From Pseudomonas sp. 7SR1 (lineage in GTDB: Bacteria > Pseudomonadota > Gammaproteobacteria > Pseudomonadales > Pseudomonadaceae), in assembly GCF_900156465.1 (NCBI RefSeq), contig NZ_LT707064.1, positions 5,223,001-5,287,000 of the forward strand: DNA of 64,000 bases, read 5' to 3'. Positions 19,493-27,658 of this stretch are shown here, one piece after another. Numbering within the stretch: the stretch's first letter is position 1; every line of letters begins with the position of its first letter. The notes below the pieces were generated by a model. The model worked only from the letters and a program-made list of their open reading frames with translations. It had not been told where the DNA came from and searched no databases. The translations under genes were made by a program, and so were the position numbers.

Positions 19493-20269
19493 ATGAGCGA
19501 AACCCCTCACCCTCTGTTCAATCAGTCACTGGAGAAAGGCCTGGCGGTGCTGCGAGCCTTCAACGCATCCCGGCGCACGATGAATCTGGCGGATATCGCG
19601 CAAGCGGCGGATATCAATAAAAGCTCCGCGCAACGCATGATCCACACCCTTGAAGAGCTTGGTTACGTGCGCAAGCATCCGCAGACCAAACGCTTCCAGC
19701 TGACCCCGAAGGTCATGGAGATCGGCTACAACTACCTGGCCGCCGATACGCTGGTCGACGTGGCCAACCCGTTCCTTGCCGAGCTGGCCCAGGCTACCGG
19801 GGAGACGACCAACCTGACCGAACCCGACGGACTGGACATGGTGTACGTGGCACGCTTCGTGGCACCGAAATTCATCCCGATCCACATGCCCATCGGCAGC
19901 CGGATACCAATGTACTGCACCGGTTCCGGACGGGCCTTGCTGAGCGCCCTGCCCGACGACGAACTCACTGCCGTACTGCACGCCAGCGAGCGCAAACGCC
20001 ATACCCAGTACACCCTGACCGCGGTCGACGACATCATCGAGCAGATCGAGACCACGCGGCGCAGAGGCTACGCCACGAACAAGGAAGAGTTGTTCCTGGG
20101 CGACATGTCCATCGCTGCGCCAATCATCGGCAGCCAGGGCCTGCCGGTAGCGGCCGTGCATGTGGTGGTGCCCAGCAGCCGCTGGACCATGGAGGAAGCC
20201 GAGCGCAAGCTGGCACCCGCGGTCATCGAATGTGCACGGGCGATTCGTTCGTCGATACGGACCCTTTAG
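19493..20269 (+). CDS. IclR-family transcriptional regulator
   Basis: 258 residues. N-terminal winged helix ('MNLADIAQAADINKSSAQRMIHTLEELGYV', about 23-52, recognition helix in the middle) and C-terminal effector-binding domain with 'IGSRIPMYCTGSGRALLSAL' and 'GYATNKEELFLGDMSIAAPI', both family hallmarks. Divergent from the ABC importer/oxidase operon, with a palindrome between them. It most likely represses or activates that operon in response to the imported compound. A Shine-Dalgarno (AAGGAA) precedes the ATG. Confidence 0.93.
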   Translation: MSETPHPLFNQSLEKGLAVLRAFNASRRTMNLADIAQAADINKSSAQRMIHTLEELGYVRKHPQTKRFQLTPKVMEIGYNYLAADTLVDVANPFLAELAQATGETTNLTEPDGLDMVYVARFVAPKFIPIHMPIGSRIPMYCTGSGRALLSALPDDELTAVLHASERKRHTQYTLTAVDDIIEQIETTRRRGYATNKEELFLGDMSIAAPIIGSQGLPVAAVHVVVPSSRWTMEEAERKLAPAVIECARAIRSSIRTL

Positions 20270-20520
20270 CAGATTGCTCCAGTGGACAGACACCCTGTCC
20301 CTTGCACAAATCCAATTATTACCACCGTCGCTTAGAGGGTGGACTGCGCATACAGGATAGGGTGATTGAGCCCTGGGCTAGTTCAACTGGGAGCCCTTCC
20401 AACGAAACACGCCGGGGCAGGTAGCAGTATTTGAACGAGAACAGCACCAACGGTTTGATGGTGCAACTTACCTATCACTCCGGTTGCCGCCAAGGCTCGT
20501 GAGTGACTCACACAGAAACA

Positions 20521-21486
20521 TCAAACCGAAGCCTTCAGATCCACCCCCAGCGCCCGGGCAAAGGCCTTGACCAAGGGGCTGCGTACAGTGTTGTGACGCA
20601 GTATCAGACTGAACGGCGTGACGATGTTGATCAGGTCTGGACATACTGCGCGAAACTCTCCCCGCGCCACCATCGATGCGGCGTAATGCTGGGGCAGGAA
20701 CCCGAGGAAACGCCCCGTCTTGATCAGCAGCGCCACGGCTTCCACTTGGGTGGCTGAGGCGGAGAAGCTGTCGTAGTGCGCAAACTTCAGTTTGTCGCGA
20801 TGAATCGCGTAGCGATGGTTGACGCATTCGTACTCCTTGAGCACATGTGCGCCAATGTCCTCGTCCGCCATGGAGAACAGCGGGTGGCCAAGTGCGCAAT
20901 AGACCTGCGAACGTTCTTCATAGAGTTCGTAGTAATCGAACTCTTCGCGTTTTTGATAAATCGGTACGATTCCCGCTACCAACCGCCCTTCGACGACACC
21001 TCTTTCGACTTCATCGAGTTGTGAAGCATGAAGTTGAAACCGGACTTTGGGCGACTGTTCATTCATTTGCCTGAGCGCAGCAACTAACGGGGAGTTATCA
21101 TCCGAGATAGTATTATCAATAACCCCCACACCAAGATCACCAACAAGTTCGTTCTGCGCTGAACTAAGTCGGTCACGGAAGTTGTCGACCGAGGCAAATA
21201 AGTCTATCGATGCCTGATACACCAGACGCCCTTCTTCCGTCAGGTGAAAGCCCTCGCGCCCACGCGTACAAAGGCGCATCCCGATACGGATTTCCAAGTC
21301 GGAAATCTGTTTGCTGATGGCTGCCAGCCCCACGTTCAGCTCATTTTGTGCGGCACTAAAGCCTCCCGCCTCGACCACCGCCTTGAACACTTTGAGCAAT
21401 TTGAAGTCCAGCCCGCTGAGGGCCAACGGTGCCCTTTGCGGGGTTCTTGGCGGCGGGTTTCCGGAATTGGAAAGTGGGGTTTCCAT
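20521..21486 (-). CDS. LysR-family transcriptional regulator
   Basis: 321 residues. The N-terminal DNA-binding part 'LDFKLLKVFKAVVEAGGFSAAQNELNVGLAAISKQISDLE' is a LysR helix-turn-helix, with the effector domain behind. The recognition helix is atypical (GLAAISKQI instead of TQPAVSRQI). Divergently oriented 295 bp from the ArgH-like lyase gene, which heads a plus-strand catabolic block, so it is the likely regulator of that block. Confidence 0.9.
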   Translation of the reverse strand: METPLSNSGNPPPRTPQRAPLALSGLDFKLLKVFKAVVEAGGFSAAQNELNVGLAAISKQISDLEIRIGMRLCTRGREGFHLTEEGRLVYQASIDLFASVDNFRDRLSSAQNELVGDLGVGVIDNTISDDNSPLVAALRQMNEQSPKVRFQLHASQLDEVERGVVEGRLVAGIVPIYQKREEFDYYELYEERSQVYCALGHPLFSMADEDIGAHVLKEYECVNHRYAIHRDKLKFAHYDSFSASATQVEAVALLIKTGRFLGFLPQHYAASMVARGEFRAVCPDLINIVTPFSLILRHNTVRSPLVKAFARALGVDLKASV

Positions 21487-21781
21487 AATGCTTATTTACC
21501 TCTGGCGCTCTATTCAACAACCTGTGCCCAACAACAAGAACAAGCTGGCCCAATAATAATGAACACAGAAAACCAAGCTTGGCAACCGCCAATAAATTCC
21601 GAACATCAGCGCCAAAACGCTGGTCGCGAAACATCAAAAGCTGACAGTTCGATCAGCGCTCGCACCGATGCAACTGCCCTCTTGAAAACTGCTCTGGCCT
21701 GACTTCGCTCGCTGATTTTCGTAGCGACGTCGTGGCCTGGAGTACCCGTTTCAGTTCGCGAAACCGACGAGGAAAACAACA

Positions 21782-23209
21782 ATGTCTCAAACCACCGACC
21801 GACTCTGGGGAGCTCGCTTCAAATGCGGCCCTTCCGAAGCCTTGGCGGCCCTGTCCCGTTGCCCTGAGCGCTACTTCCGGCTCACCCCGTACGACCTCGC
21901 CGGCTCCAAGGCCCATGCCCGGGAATTGCAGCGCGCCGGACTGCTGAACGAGCAAGAAACCCTGACCATGCTCGACGCCCTGGAACGCATCGGCGCGGAC
22001 TATCGCGCCGGCAGCATCGCCCCGACCCTGGATGATGAAGACGTCCACACCTTCATCGAGCGCCTGCTGACCGAACGGCTTGGCGCCTTGGGTGGCAAGC
22101 TGCGGGCCGGTCGTTCGCGCAACGACCAGACCGCCAACGATCTGCGGCTGTTCCTGCGTGACCACGTACGCACCGTGGCCGTTGAAGTGCTGGCCCTGCA
22201 GCAGGCGTTGGTGGAACAGGCCGAGCAACACATCGAAAGCATCTGCCCCGGCTTCACCCATCTGCAGCAGGCGCAACCGATCGTGTTTGCTCACCACCTG
22301 CTGGCCCACGCCCAGTCGATGCTGCGCGACGTACAACGGTTGGTGGACTGGGACGCACGGACGTCGCTGTCGCCACTCGGTGCGGCGGCCATGGCGGGCT
22401 CGGCGATCGCTCGCCTACCTCAGCAATCGGCAAAGGAAATGGGCTACAGCGGCGTTTGCGAAAACTCCATCGACGCCGTGGCCAGCCGCGATCACGTCGC
22501 CGAGTTCCTGTTCATCGCCAGCATGCTCGGCATCAATATCTCGCGCCTTGCCGAAGAGTTCTGCCTGTGGTCATCGCGGCAATTTCGCTGGGTCGCACTG
22601 GACGATGCCTACGCCACCGGCAGCTCGATCATGCCCCAGAAGAAGAATCCGGACATCGCCGAACTGGCGCGAGGCAAGGCCGGTCGCCTGATCGGCAACC
22701 TGACCGGCCTGCTCTCCACGCTCAAATCCCTGCCCCTGTCCTACAACCGCGACCTGAGCGAAGACAAGAACGGTGTGCTCGACAGCGTCGACACGCTGCT
22801 ACTGGTATTGCCCGCCATGGCGGGAATGGTGGCGACCATGAAAGTCAATGTCGAGGAGTTGCGCCGCCAGGCACCGCTGGGCTTCACCCTCGCCACCGAA
22901 GTTGCCGATTGGCTGGCGGTGCGCGGCGTACCGTTCAAGGAAGCTCACGAAATCACCGGTGCTCTGGTCCAGGCGTGCGAGAAACACGACATCGAACTGT
23001 GGGAGGCCTCCCCCGCTCTGCTGGCGGAAGTCGATCCTCGCCTCACCCCGGAGGTACGCGAAAGCCTGACCCTCGAAGCCGCCATCGCTGCCCGCAATGG
23101 CTGGGGTGGGACCGCGCCACAACAGGTACGCGAACAGATCGGACGCTTGAAAGCCGCCCTCGCCACCCAGCAGCAATGGACCGAGGACTATCAGGGCTTG
23201 CGCCTCTGA
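21782..23209 (+). CDS. ArgH-like lyase of the aspartase/fumarase superfamily (substrate probably not argininosuccinate)
   Basis: 475 residues. Superfamily motifs are intact: 'GRSRNDQTAND', 'THLQQAQPI', the signature loop 'GSSIMPQKKNPD' with the catalytic Ser, and 'YNRDLSEDK'. These enzymes eliminate fumarate from N-substituted aspartates. The N-terminal substrate loop differs from housekeeping ArgH: the usual SIxFDxRL before 'LAGSKAHA' is here 'LSRCPERYFRLTPYD'. The gene is followed at once by an amino-acid ABC importer and has its own LysR regulator, instead of standing with arginine-biosynthesis genes. I infer a catabolic C-N lyase acting on an imported N-substituted aspartate (EDDS-lyase-type chemistry is one known example). 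The substrate is unproven. Confidence 0.82.
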   Translation: MSQTTDRLWGARFKCGPSEALAALSRCPERYFRLTPYDLAGSKAHARELQRAGLLNEQETLTMLDALERIGADYRAGSIAPTLDDEDVHTFIERLLTERLGALGGKLRAGRSRNDQTANDLRLFLRDHVRTVAVEVLALQQALVEQAEQHIESICPGFTHLQQAQPIVFAHHLLAHAQSMLRDVQRLVDWDARTSLSPLGAAAMAGSAIARLPQQSAKEMGYSGVCENSIDAVASRDHVAEFLFIASMLGINISRLAEEFCLWSSRQFRWVALDDAYATGSSIMPQKKNPDIAELARGKAGRLIGNLTGLLSTLKSLPLSYNRDLSEDKNGVLDSVDTLLLVLPAMAGMVATMKVNVEELRRQAPLGFTLATEVADWLAVRGVPFKEAHEITGALVQACEKHDIELWEASPALLAEVDPRLTPEVRESLTLEAAIAARNGWGGTAPQQVREQIGRLKAALATQQQWTEDYQGLRL

Positions 23210-23223
23210 GCAACACACCGGAC

Positions 23224-23249
23224 CTGTGGGAGCGAGCTTGCTCCCACAG
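23224..23249. repeat. Short palindrome CTGTGGGAGC...GCTCCCACAG
   Basis: A perfect 10-bp inverted repeat with a six-base loop, 15 bp after the lyase stop codon and 33 bp before the permease start. The same arm sequence recurs at 33382-33407. Such palindromes are common between Pseudomonas genes and may stabilise or attenuate transcripts. No T-run follows, so it is not a canonical terminator. Confidence 0.75.
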
Positions 23250-23282
23250 CGATAGCGCTGCAACCGAGTACGGAGAAACAAC

Positions 23283-24161
23283 ATGAGCCAGACACAGGCA
23301 GAACGACTCCAGGCGGAGCGCAAGCTGGCGGAAAACCAGTTCGACATCACCCAGTACGATCATGTGCCCCGGCGCTACTACGGGCGTATCTTCTTCGCCA
23401 CGCTGATCGTCATCGCCCTTGTTGGCCTGGTGCGTGCCTTCGCCGAAGGCAAGATCGAATGGTCGTACATCGGCCAGTTCCTGACCTCCGAGGCGATCAT
23501 GTGGGGCTTGCTCAACACCATCGTCATGGCGGTATTGGCCATGGCGCTGGGCATCGTGTTCGGCGTGATCACCGCGATCATGCGCATGTCGGCCAACCCG
23601 ATCCTGCGCTATGTGGCCGTGACCTACACCTGGCTGTTTCGCGGCACGCCGTTGATCCTGCAACTGCTCCTGTGGTTCAACCTGGCGCTGATCTTCCCCA
23701 CCATCGGCATTCCCGGCCTGTTCGAAATGGACACCGTGAGCCTGATGACTCCGTTCGCGGCGGCCTTGCTGGGCTTGAGCATCAACCAGGGTGCCTACAC
23801 CGCCGAAGTGGTGCGCGCCGGCCTGCTGTCGGTGGACACCGGGCAATATGAGGCTGCCAAATCGATCGGCATGCCACGCCTGCAAGCGCTGCGCCGGATC
23901 ATCCTGCCCCAGGCCATGCGGATCATTATTCCGCCGGTAGGCAACGAGTTCATCGGCATGGTGAAGATGACCTCGCTGGCGAGCGTGATCCAATACTCGG
24001 AATTGCTCTACAACGCCCAGAACATCTACTACGCCAACGCCCGCGTGATGGAGCTGCTGATCGTTGCCGGCATCTGGTACCTGGCCACCGTCACCGTCCT
24101 GTCCTTTGGTCAGAGTCGCCTGGAGCGTCGTTTCGCCCGCGGCGCCGGCAAGCGTTCCTGA
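23283..24161 (+). CDS. Amino-acid ABC transporter permease
   Basis: 292 residues. A cytoplasmic N-terminal extension of about 35 residues, charged and helical ('[18 protein letters not shown]'), precedes the first membrane helix, longer than usual for this family. '[20 protein letters not shown]' and the EAA loop '[23 protein letters not shown]' are typical. Transcribed with the downstream ATPase (10 bp) and binding protein, and downstream of the ArgH-like lyase. A GGAG Shine-Dalgarno precedes the ATG. Confidence 0.92.
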   Translation: MSQTQAERLQAERKLAENQFDITQYDHVPRRYYGRIFFATLIVIALVGLVRAFAEGKIEWSYIGQFLTSEAIMWGLLNTIVMAVLAMALGIVFGVITAIMRMSANPILRYVAVTYTWLFRGTPLILQLLLWFNLALIFPTIGIPGLFEMDTVSLMTPFAAALLGLSINQGAYTAEVVRAGLLSVDTGQYEAAKSIGMPRLQALRRIILPQAMRIIIPPVGNEFIGMVKMTSLASVIQYSELLYNAQNIYYANARVMELLIVAGIWYLATVTVLSFGQSRLERRFARGAGKRS

Positions 24162-24171
24162 GGAGTTCCAC

Positions 24172-24936
24172 ATGAGAAGCATCGTCAAGGCCGTGAGCCT
24201 GAATAAATATTACGACCAGTTCCACGCGCTCAAGGACATCGACATCGAAGTCGAGCAAGGCGAAGTGCTGTGCATCATCGGCCCGTCCGGATCGGGAAAA
24301 AGCACCTTGCTGCGCTGCGTCAACCAGTTGGAAAAAATCGACAAGGGCGGCCTGTGGGTCGACGGCGAACTGGTGGGCTACCGGATCGTCGGCAACAAGT
24401 TGCACGAACTCAACGAAACCCAGATCGCCCGCCAGCGGCTGTCCACCGGCATGGTGTTTCAACGGTTCAACCTGTTCCCTCACATGACCGTGTTGCAGAA
24501 CATCATCGAAGGACCGTGCCAGGTACTCAAGCGCTCCCCCAAAGAAGCGAATGAGGAGGCCCTGGAATTGCTCGCCCGTGTCGGCCTGGCGGACAAATGC
24601 AACAGCTACCCGATCGAGCTTTCGGGCGGCCAGCAGCAACGTGTGGCCATCGCTCGTGCATTGGCCATGCGTCCCAAGCTGATGCTGTTCGATGAACCCA
24701 CTTCGGCACTCGACCCGGAACTGGTCGGTGAGGTGCTGTCGGTGATGCGCGATCTTGCGCAGACCGGCATGACCATGATCGTCGTCACCCATGAACTGGG
24801 CTTCGCTCGCGAAGTTTCCAATCGCATGGTGTTCATGGACGACGGGCAGATCGTGGAGGCTGGAAGCCCCGAAGAAATACTAATAAGTCCACAGAACCCT
24901 CGCACCCAAAGCTTCATTTCTGCCGTTCGAACCTAA
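24172..24936 (+). CDS. Amino-acid ABC transporter ATP-binding protein
   Basis: 254 residues from the start at 24172, chosen because GAGGAG precedes it; in-frame codons upstream overlap the permease gene. Walker A '[13 protein letters not shown]', an insert after it ('[20 protein letters not shown]') found in a subset of polar-amino-acid ATPases, signature '[15 protein letters not shown]', Walker B '[13 protein letters not shown]'. Part of the importer encoded from 23283 to 25800. Confidence 0.93.
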   Translation: MRSIVKAVSLNKYYDQFHALKDIDIEVEQGEVLCIIGPSGSGKSTLLRCVNQLEKIDKGGLWVDGELVGYRIVGNKLHELNETQIARQRLSTGMVFQRFNLFPHMTVLQNIIEGPCQVLKRSPKEANEEALELLARVGLADKCNSYPIELSGGQQQRVAIARALAMRPKLMLFDEPTSALDPELVGEVLSVMRDLAQTGMTMIVVTHELGFAREVSNRMVFMDDGQIVEAGSPEEILISPQNPRTQSFISAVRT

Positions 24937-24975
24937 GCGTCCGTTGACGCTCACAACACTCATAAGAGAACGACC

Positions 24976-25800
24976 ATGAAGAACTTCTTTATCCCCGCAG
25001 TACTCGCTGGCGTCATGGCTTGCGGCTTCACCTTCGCGGCCGAATTGCCGGCAAGCATCAAGGCCAAGGGCGAAATCGTCGTGGCGATCATGCCGAACTA
25101 CCCGCCGATGGACTTCAAGGACCCGGCCACCAACACCCTCACCGGCTTTGACTATGACCTGGGCAACGCCCTGGCCGAGCGCCTGGGTGTGAAGATCAAG
25201 TGGCAGGAAACAGGCTTTGAACAAATGATCAACGCCCTGACCACCGACCGCGTCGACATGGTGCTGTCGGGCATGACCGACACCGCCGAACGCCAGGCCA
25301 GCGTGACCTTCATCGACTACTTCACCAGTGGTCCGCAGTTCTACACCTTGCAGAAAAACAAGGACACCAACGAAATTCTCGACCTGTGCGGCAAGAAAGT
25401 CGGCACCAGCCGCCGCACCACCTTTCCAGCGGAAATCGCCGAGTGGAGCAAGGCCAACTGTGAGGCCGCCGGCAAGCCGGGGATCAACGTGGTCGGCACC
25501 GAAGGCTCGGCCGATGCCCGGGCGCAACTGCGCCAGAGCCGCATCGATGCAGCCATGCAGGGCAGCGAAACCCTGCCTTACCTCAAGACCCAGGAAAAGG
25601 ACATGTACAAGACCGTGGGCCTGCCGATCTCCGAGCAGTACACCGGCATGGGCGTGAGCAAGAAGAAACCTGAGCTCAGCGAAGCGGTGAAGGTCGCGCT
25701 GCAAAGCATGATCGATGACGGCAGCTACCAGGCGATCCTGAAGAAGTGGGATCTGGAACTGGGAGCGATCAAGACCGCGACCATCAACGCCGGGAAGTGA
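24976..25800 (+). CDS. Periplasmic amino-acid ABC substrate-binding protein
   Basis: 274 residues with a signal peptide (to about residue 22). 'IVVAIMPNYPPMDFKDPATN' is the usual pocket entry, 'SGMTDTAERQASVTFIDYF' the hinge; two cysteines (in 'DLCGKKVG' and 'KANCEAAG') probably form the family disulphide. Third gene of the importer that follows the ArgH-like lyase. The presumed ligand is the lyase substrate or a related amino acid; this is inference. Confidence 0.92.
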   Translation: MKNFFIPAVLAGVMACGFTFAAELPASIKAKGEIVVAIMPNYPPMDFKDPATNTLTGFDYDLGNALAERLGVKIKWQETGFEQMINALTTDRVDMVLSGMTDTAERQASVTFIDYFTSGPQFYTLQKNKDTNEILDLCGKKVGTSRRTTFPAEIAEWSKANCEAAGKPGINVVGTEGSADARAQLRQSRIDAAMQGSETLPYLKTQEKDMYKTVGLPISEQYTGMGVSKKKPELSEAVKVALQSMIDDGSYQAILKKWDLELGAIKTATINAGK

Positions 25801-25824
25801 TCGCACAGGCCATTTGATTCCGAT

Positions 25825-25901
25825 GTGGCTGCGGGCTTGCTTGTGAGTGTTCCAACGTCAATGTTGCTTCACTCGACGCCATCGCGAGCAAGCCCCGCCA
25901 C
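25825..25901. repeat. Imperfect REP-like inverted repeat
   Basis: Arms GTGGC(T)GCGGGCTTGCT and AGCAAGCCCCGCCAC separated by about 40 bases, between the binding-protein stop and the first deacetylase-family gene. The 'GCGAGCAAGCCCCGCC' core is a frequent Pseudomonas intergenic element. It could reduce read-through or stabilise the upstream transporter mRNA, so genes from 25942 on may be expressed separately. Confidence 0.6.
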
Positions 25902-25941
25902 AAAGGGTCTGGTGTCTACGAATAAAGATGGAGCACTACCG

Positions 25942-26784
25942 ATGCCCTCCTCACCCACCTGGCCCGCGCCGCACAAGGCTTGCCTGGCCCTGGCCTTCGA
26001 CCTCGATGGCCCGACCGGTGATGCCATGCTCAACGGCTCGATCTGGCGTAAGCCCGAGTACTTCGGGTTCGGCGGCTATGGCCCTTACCGTGCACTACCG
26101 CGCCTGCTCGATGTGCTCGACGAATTCCGGATCCCGACGACATTCTTCGTCCCCGCCTGGGTCGTGGAGAACTGGCCGAGACAATGCCAGGCGATTGTCG
26201 AGCGTGGGCATGAGGTGGCTTATCACGGCTACAAACACGAATCCTTTTATGCCCTGACACTGGATCGGCAAAAGGAAGTCATGCAGATCTGCCGCGAGGT
26301 GTTCTGGAAACACCTGCACATCCGCGCAGAAGGCTTCCGCACGCCGTCCGGCGACTGGCGCGCCGAGACCCCGGCCATGCTGGTGGAAGCCGGGGTGATC
26401 TATTCCAGCAGCATGCGCGGCGACGACCGACCGTACCTGATGGAGGTAGCGGGTTTCGATACGCCGCTGGTGGAAATTCCAGGCCGATGGGAAATGGACG
26501 ATTACGCGTCCCTCGCCTACACCCGCGCGCCGAACTTTCCTTCCGGGTTGGACCGTACGGCCAGTTACGCGCTGACCCTGGACAACTGGTGCCGCGAATA
26601 TGACGGCGCGATGGACGAAGGGTTGTGCCTGACCACCCTCTTGCACCCGAAAATCATCGGTAAGCCGGGACGCCTCCTGCTGCTGGAAAAGCTTTTCGAA
26701 CACATGCGTCGGCGCGATGACGTGTGGTTCGCCACCTGCCGCGACGTCGCCCACTTCTGGTTGAAGGAGCACCGCCATGGCTGA
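25942..26784 (+). CDS. Polysaccharide-deacetylase-family amidohydrolase, paralogue A (PuuE/HpPgdA-like)
   Basis: 280 residues from the ATG at 25942, which has GGAG eight bases upstream; 39 in-frame codons before it lie in the repeat region. NodB fold: motif 1 'LAFDLDG', motif 2 'VAYHGYKHES' with both metal-ligand candidates His95 and His99, and C-terminal 'LTTLLHPKIIG'. The short HGxKH form resembles the PuuE allantoinase / cyclic-imide-hydrolase branch rather than peptidoglycan deacetylases, and there is no signal peptide, so it acts in the cytosol. I infer hydrolysis of a cyclic amide or similar C-N bond. It overlaps the next gene, a paralogue, by eight bases. Confidence 0.84.
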   Translation: MPSSPTWPAPHKACLALAFDLDGPTGDAMLNGSIWRKPEYFGFGGYGPYRALPRLLDVLDEFRIPTTFFVPAWVVENWPRQCQAIVERGHEVAYHGYKHESFYALTLDRQKEVMQICREVFWKHLHIRAEGFRTPSGDWRAETPAMLVEAGVIYSSSMRGDDRPYLMEVAGFDTPLVEIPGRWEMDDYASLAYTRAPNFPSGLDRTASYALTLDNWCREYDGAMDEGLCLTTLLHPKIIGKPGRLLLLEKLFEHMRRRDDVWFATCRDVAHFWLKEHRHG

Positions 26785-27658
26785 TTCCATCTGGCCGGAA
26801 GGCTATCGCTGCGCTGTGGTACTGACCGTCGATTACAACGACATCCATGGCATCCTCACACAAGCCCCGGAAGTGGCCGGGCGTGACAAGACCTTATCGG
26901 TATGGCGCTACGGTACCCAACGCGGCGTGGCGCGCTTGCTCGGCCTGTTCAAGGAACTCGGGGTCTGCAGCAGTTGGTTCGTCCCCGGCATCATGGCCGA
27001 GGAAAACCCAGCGCTCATCCAGACGATCCAGGACGACGGTCATGAGATCGCCTGCGCCGGCTACCGTCATCAGGATTACGATGCGCTAGACCTGGACGCC
27101 CAGGGCGCCGATGTCGTCAGGGGCTGCGAGACCCTGGCCAGGCTGACCGGCAAGCGCCCGGTCGGCTTTCGAATCCCGGCAGGCAATGGTGCGCCGGGAT
27201 TCATCGGCGCATTGAAGGACCAAGGCATCCGCTGGTCCTCGTCGTGGCGCGGCGACGACTTGCCATTCGCTCACCCGACTGCGCCCGGTGTCATTGAAGT
27301 GCCGCTGCATTATGAGCTGGAAGACGAGCCTTACTTCGCCTTCAACTTGAGCCCGGCGGTGCCACCGGGACAATCACGGATCGCCTCCTACAGCCACACC
27401 CTGGGCAACCTGCAAATGGATTTCGCCGGGTTTCACCGTTTTGGCCTGTGCTATGTACTTCGCCTGCACCCGGAAATCATCGCCACGCCGGGACGGATAG
27501 GCGTGTTGCGCGAGTTGATCGAGGGCATTCAACGGCACGACGACGTGTGGATCGCCACCGGCGCCGAGGTCGCGCAATGGTGGGCAAACAGCGCAGCGCC
27601 GGCGGCCGAGGATCATCCCGCCTCGGTATACGAGCGCCATTACCGGGATTACGTCTGA
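26777..27658 (+). CDS. Polysaccharide-deacetylase-family protein, paralogue B (first metal His replaced)
   Basis: 293 residues, same family as the upstream gene and about as long, so tandem paralogues. 'VVLTVDYND' is motif 1; motif 2 reads 'IACAGYRHQDYD', with Ala94 where paralogue A has His95, while His98 is kept. Loss of one metal ligand suggests a non-catalytic or altered subunit, perhaps a partner of paralogue A. Other shared blocks are 'WSSSWRGDDLPF' and 'YVLRLHPEIIATPGR'. It overlaps paralogue A by eight bases, and its stop codon shares a base with the start of the PrpD-like gene, so the three are translationally coupled. Confidence 0.84.
   Translation: MADSIWPEGYRCAVVLTVDYNDIHGILTQAPEVAGRDKTLSVWRYGTQRGVARLLGLFKELGVCSSWFVPGIMAEENPALIQTIQDDGHEIACAGYRHQDYDALDLDAQGADVVRGCETLARLTGKRPVGFRIPAGNGAPGFIGALKDQGIRWSSSWRGDDLPFAHPTAPGVIEVPLHYELEDEPYFAFNLSPAVPPGQSRIASYSHTLGNLQMDFAGFHRFGLCYVLRLHPEIIATPGRIGVLRELIEGIQRHDDVWIATGAEVAQWWANSAAPAAEDHPASVYERHYRDYV

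Noticed and set aside
21559..21702. 47-codon plus-strand frame in the gap before the ArgH-like gene
   Set aside because: No Shine-Dalgarno and no recognisable product; it could be part of the promoter region for the divergent LysR and lyase genes.
23224..23249. Rho-independent terminator after the ArgH-like gene
   Set aside because: Perfect hairpin, but no following T-run; annotated as a repeat instead.
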